From Eggerthellaceae bacterium (GTDB lineage Bacteria > Actinomycetota > Coriobacteriia > Coriobacteriales > Eggerthellaceae): a DNA stretch of 5,200 nt. Positions 1 to 5,200 of the stretch are shown one piece after another. Location of the stretch: positions 1 through 5,200 of the forward strand of contig CAAEEV010000124.1 in NCBI GenBank assembly GCA_900754955.1, in the 5' to 3' direction. The notes beneath the pieces are model-generated. The model had not been told where the DNA came from and made no database searches. It saw only the letters and a list, made by a program, of their open reading frames with translations. The position numbers were made by a program, and so were the translations under genes. How positions within the stretch are numbered: position 1 is the stretch's first letter; every line of letters starts with the position of its first letter.

Positions 1-770
1 AGCGAGCCTGAGCCGAAGCGTTACCGCGTTGTCGCCTACGACTGCGGCGCGAAGCGCTCGATTCTCGAGAACCTCGTGCGCGTCGGCTGCGATCTCACGG
101 TCGTACCGTGGAACACGCCGGCGTCTGACGTGCTCGCACTCAACCCCGACGGGGTGTTTCTCTCGAACGGTCCCGGCGACCCCGATGCCGTCTCGGGCAC
201 CTACGAGCAGGTTGAGCAGCTCATCGGCAAGGTGCCGGTGTTCGGCATCTGCCTGGGGCATCAGATGATCTCGAAGGCCTGCGGCGCCACCATCGAGAAG
301 CTCAAGTTCGGCCATCGCGGCGGCAACCAGCCCGTCATGAACCTGCGCACGGGCCGCGTGGAGATCACGGCGCAGAACCACGGCTTCGGCCTCGTGTTCC
401 CGAGCCTCGGCGCGCTTGTGCCCGAGCTGTCGGGCGGCGTTACCGAGCACGTCGACGATCTGCGCTTCTGGGTGGAACGCCGCATCGCGCCCGTGGTAAG
501 CAACGAGCGCTTCGGCCGCATCCAGCTCACACACGTCAACCTCAACGACGGCACCGCCGAGGGCATCGCGCTGCTCGACGTGCCCGCGTTCTCCGTGCAG
601 TACCATCCCGAGGCGTCGCCCGGACCCACTGACGCGCACTACCTGTTCACGGCCTTCACGCGCCTCATGGACGGCCGCGACGACTATCTCGACATCGACA
701 TCGCGAAGGACCGCCTCGCTGGCTGGACGTTCGGTTCCGCCGCCGCGCCGCGTGCCGGAGAGGAGCGATA

Positions 771-771
<1 letters not shown>
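1..771 (+). CDS. carA: Carbamoyl phosphate synthetase small (glutaminase) subunit, 3' part
   Basis: This cytoplasmic subunit hydrolyses glutamine and channels the ammonia to CarB for carbamoyl phosphate synthesis, which feeds pyrimidines and arginine. The frame is open from base 1, so the start is upstream. By comparison with E. coli CarA about 185 codons, mainly the N-terminal domain, are missing. The visible 256 residues are the class I glutamine amidotransferase domain. The nucleophile Cys lies in GICLGHQ (fragment residue 84, bases 250-252). The catalytic His202 and Glu204 lie in HPEASPGP, which also keeps the Gly-Pro of the ammonia passage. The glutamine-binding QNHGF is at residues 125-129. 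The NGPGDP motif is present near residue 56. Oddities are a segment between HGF and the next conserved block that is about 34 residues longer than in E. coli, and a C-terminal tail of roughly 30 residues after the family core. The stop overlaps the carB start by one base. Identification is secure; only the 5' end is unknown. Confidence 0.97.

Positions 772-773
<2 letters not shown>
757..773 (+). promoter_or_regulatory. carB ribosome binding site and carA/carB stop-start overlap
   Basis: The purine-rich GGAGAGGAG at 757-765 lies five bases before the carB ATG at 771 and is inside the last carA codons. The carA TAA (769-771) shares its last A with that ATG. This arrangement commonly couples translation of the second gene to the first, which suits two subunits needed in equal amounts. 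Coupling is inferred; the overlap and the Shine-Dalgarno sequence are seen directly. Confidence 0.85.
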
Positions 774-3986
<3,213 letters not shown>

Positions 3987-4009
3987 CCGCGCGGCACGTG
4001 CAGGAACCA

Positions 4010-4046
4010 GCCGCAGCTTCGCCGTTTCTGTCGGCGAAGCTGCGGC
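4010..4046 (+). other. Perfect 15-bp intercistronic hairpin between carB and pyrK
   Basis: The left arm GCCGCAGCTTCGCCG (4010-4024) is exactly complementary to the right arm CGGCGAAGCTGCGGC (4032-4046) around a seven-base loop TTTCTGT. It begins 23 bases after the carB stop and ends 10 bases before the pyrK Shine-Dalgarno sequence. No T tract follows (ACCATCG comes next), so it is not a canonical intrinsic terminator. Possible roles are partial attenuation, a barrier to 3' exonucleases protecting the carAB message, or a 5' stabiliser of a processed pyrK message. It could also be one copy of a dispersed palindromic repeat. The structure is seen in the sequence; every role is inference. Confidence 0.85.
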
Positions 4047-4056
4047 ACCATCGAAC

Positions 4057-4073
4057 GGAAGGAGACGCCTGTG
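4057..4073 (+). promoter_or_regulatory. pyrK ribosome binding site and GTG start
   Basis: GGAAGGAG at 4057-4064 is a strong Shine-Dalgarno match, six bases before GTG at 4071. It decides the start: no ATG occurs nearby in frame, and translation from this GTG gives the usual PyrK N terminus ([10 protein letters not shown]). Confidence 0.85.
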
Positions 4074-4868
4074 GCGCTCGTCAACGAAACCGTCCGCATC
4101 CTTGAGAACGAGCAGGTGGGCCCGCGTCTGTGGCTCGTGACGCTCGAGGCGCCCGCGATGGCCGCCGCCATCGAACCCGGCCAGTTCGTGCACATGAAGG
4201 TGCCGCGCATGGAGGCGCACATCCTGCGCCGTCCGTTCTCGGTGTACCGCTGTAATGCCGCAGCGGGTACGATCGAGATCCTCTACCAGGTGGTGGGGTT
4301 CGGCACCGATCACATGACCACGCTTGAAGCAGGCGAGGAAGCCGAGCTCATCGGCCCGGTCGGCAACGTTTGGAGCGCGGCGCGCACTGCGCAGGCCGGG
4401 CCGATCCTCCTTGTGGGCGGCGGCGTGGGAGCCGCTCCGCTGTTCATGCTCTGCGAGAAGCTCGCGCAGGAGGGAGCCGCGGTTGACGTTATCCTCGGCG
4501 CTCAGACGAAAGACGCTCTCGTCACGCGCGCGGCCTATGAAGCGCTTGGCGTGAACGTCGCCTGCGCCACCGACGACGGCACCTTCGGCCGCGCCGGCTT
4601 CTGCACCTCGCTCGTCGAGGAGGCGCTCGAACGCGCATGTGAGGCAGGCGCACCCTACCGCAGCGTGGCGGTGTGCGGCCCCGAACCGCTCATGAAGATC
4701 GTCGCAGGCATGGCAGCCGCCGCCGACGTGCCGTGCGAGGTGTCCATGGAGAAGCGCATGGCCTGCGGCATCGGTGCCTGCCTGTCGTGCGTGGTGGAGA
4801 CCGTCGCCGACAAGAAGCGCGCCTGCGTCGACGGCCCCGTGTTCAACGCTCAGGACATTGTCTGGTAG
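4071..4868 (+). CDS. pyrK: Dihydroorotate dehydrogenase B, electron-transfer subunit (FAD, 2Fe-2S)
   Basis: PyrK pairs with class 1B PyrD in the cytoplasm and passes electrons from dihydroorotate oxidation through its [2Fe-2S] cluster and FAD to NAD+. The 265-residue product is of normal family length. Residues 1-100 are a ferredoxin-reductase-type FAD-binding barrel, with PGQFVHM at 36-42 and the FAD-contacting RRPFSV at 53-58. Residues about 108-225 are the NAD-binding fold, with the glycine-rich GGGVGAAPL at 116-124 and CGPEPLM at 202-208. The C-terminal cluster ligands are C232, C237, C240 and C252 (spacing CX4CX2CX11C), the PyrK pattern. All the expected cofactor motifs are present. It lies 84 bases after carB and 76 bases before pyrD in the same direction, so it is probably in the same transcript, though a hairpin sits in each gap. 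Other members of the ferredoxin-reductase superfamily are possible in principle, but the cluster pattern together with adjacent pyrD makes PyrK nearly certain. Confidence 0.96.
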   Translation: MALVNETVRILENEQVGPRLWLVTLEAPAMAAAIEPGQFVHMKVPRMEAHILRRPFSVYRCNAAAGTIEILYQVVGFGTDHMTTLEAGEEAELIGPVGNVWSAARTAQAGPILLVGGGVGAAPLFMLCEKLAQEGAAVDVILGAQTKDALVTRAAYEALGVNVACATDDGTFGRAGFCTSLVEEALERACEAGAPYRSVAVCGPEPLMKIVAGMAAAADVPCEVSMEKRMACGIGACLSCVVETVADKKRACVDGPVFNAQDIVW

Positions 4869-4919
4869 CGACGGTGCACCGCTGCGCCGTGCGCGCTCCG
4901 CGCCGGCGCAGCCCCGTCG
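4869..4919 (+). other. Compound GC-rich hairpin between pyrK and pyrD
   Basis: GCTGCGCCG (4881-4889) pairs exactly with CGGCGCAGC (4904-4912). Inside it GCGCG (4891-4895) pairs with CGCGC (4899-4903) around a CTC loop, leaving only T4890 bulged, which makes 14 pairs in all. An outer stem CGACGG (4869-4874) with CCGTCG (4914-4919) extends it across an uneven internal loop. It starts directly after the pyrK stop codon and ends 13 bases before the pyrD ribosome binding site. No T tract follows, so a canonical terminator is unlikely. In such GC-rich DNA some pairing arises by chance, but 14 near-continuous pairs are more than expected. Any role in attenuation or message stability is inference. 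Confidence 0.75.
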
Positions 4920-4932
4920 AAACGACCGAACG

Positions 4933-4947
4933 AGAGGAACGCTTATG
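4933..4947 (+). promoter_or_regulatory. pyrD ribosome binding site and ATG start
   Basis: AGAGGA at 4933-4938 lies six bases before the ATG at 4945. The next in-frame ATG (5014) falls inside the conserved N-terminal strand just before [10 protein letters not shown] and has no comparable Shine-Dalgarno sequence, so 4945 is the better start. Confidence 0.8.
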
Positions 4948-5200
4948 GAAGCCTCCCCGAAAACACCCCGTCCCACCACGGTCGATCTCACCGTCGATCT
5001 GGGCGGTCTTTCCATGAAAAACCCCGTCACCACCGCGTCGGGCACCTTCGCCGCCGGCAGGGAGTATGCTGATTTCGTCGACGTCGCCTCGCTCGGCGCC
5101 GTCACCACAAAGGGCGTGTCGCTCAACGGCTGGGAGGGCAACGCCGCCCCGCGCATCGCCGAGACGCCCTCGGGCATGCTCAACTCCATCGGCCTGCAGA
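4945..5200 (+). CDS. pyrD: Dihydroorotate dehydrogenase class 1B, catalytic subunit, 5' part
   Basis: PyrD oxidises dihydroorotate to orotate on FMN, the fourth step of pyrimidine synthesis, and hands the electrons to PyrK. Only 85 codons and one further base are inside the window. The first 12 or so residues are a polar, Pro/Thr-rich leader, slightly longer than in many class 1B enzymes. The family core then begins with [11 protein letters not shown]. Recognisable blocks are the FMN-contacting ASGTF (residues 31-35), TTKG with its conserved Lys56, and NSIGLQ (80-85), the start of the substrate-binding NxxGLQN motif. The active-site cysteine that defines class 1B lies further on and cannot be checked here. 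Class 1B is assigned from these blocks and from the adjacent pyrK, its obligate partner. A class 2 enzyme is unlikely because it has a membrane-associating N-terminal helix and no PyrK. No frameshift is seen. Confidence 0.95.
   Translation, partial: MEASPKTPRPTTVDLTVDLGGLSMKNPVTTASGTFAAGREYADFVDVASLGAVTTKGVSLNGWEGNAAPRIAETPSGMLNSIGLQ

Noticed and set aside
4010..4046. Calling the intergenic hairpins intrinsic terminators
   Set aside because: Neither hairpin is followed by a run of T on the + strand or, read in reverse, on the - strand, and both lie inside what looks like one operon.
4673..5017. Open frame bridging pyrK and pyrD
   Set aside because: It is out of frame with both genes and runs through the hairpin. 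The product is Arg-rich and shows no recognisable domain.

Overview
The window is an internal piece of a GC-rich bacterial operon for de novo pyrimidine synthesis, read entirely on the + strand: the 3' part of carA (glutaminase subunit of carbamoyl phosphate synthetase, CPS), a complete carB (CPS synthetase subunit), a complete pyrK (electron-transfer subunit of class 1B dihydroorotate dehydrogenase) and the first 85 codons of pyrD (class 1B catalytic subunit). Strong G/C preference at third codon positions, together with a PyrK-dependent class 1B PyrD, points to a high-GC anaerobe. My best guess is class Coriobacteriia (Actinomycetota), because most other high-GC actinobacteria use a class 2 quinone-linked enzyme. 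This placement is inferred from family knowledge and was not tested by any search.

Layout. 1-771 is carA, which enters from the left edge. Its stop codon overlaps the carB start by one base (TAATG at 769-773). carB runs 771-3986. An 84-base gap (3987-4070) holds a perfect 15-bp hairpin followed by a strong ribosome binding site and the GTG start of pyrK (4071-4868). A 76-base gap (4869-4944) holds a second, more complex GC-rich hairpin and the ribosome binding site of pyrD, which leaves through the right edge. No stretch over 300 bases lacks a gene. I see no RNA gene, mobile element, CRISPR array or internal promoter.

How the genes work together. CarA releases ammonia from glutamine and passes it to CarB, which makes carbamoyl phosphate from bicarbonate and two ATP. 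Later steps, encoded outside the window, make dihydroorotate. PyrD oxidises this to orotate, and PyrK carries the electrons through FAD and a [2Fe-2S] cluster to NAD+. The CarB C-terminal domain keeps most of the residues known to bind the allosteric effectors UMP and IMP.

The pathway is textbook and I found no new biological system. The most notable departure is at the N terminus of CarB. Seven residues covering the normally near-invariant glycine-rich LGxGPI loop are missing, in frame, at a place where short direct repeats would be expected to flank them. This could be a real slippage deletion or an assembly artefact. Also worth a look are an extra segment of about 34 residues in CarA and the two hairpins just upstream of the pyrK and pyrD ribosome binding sites.
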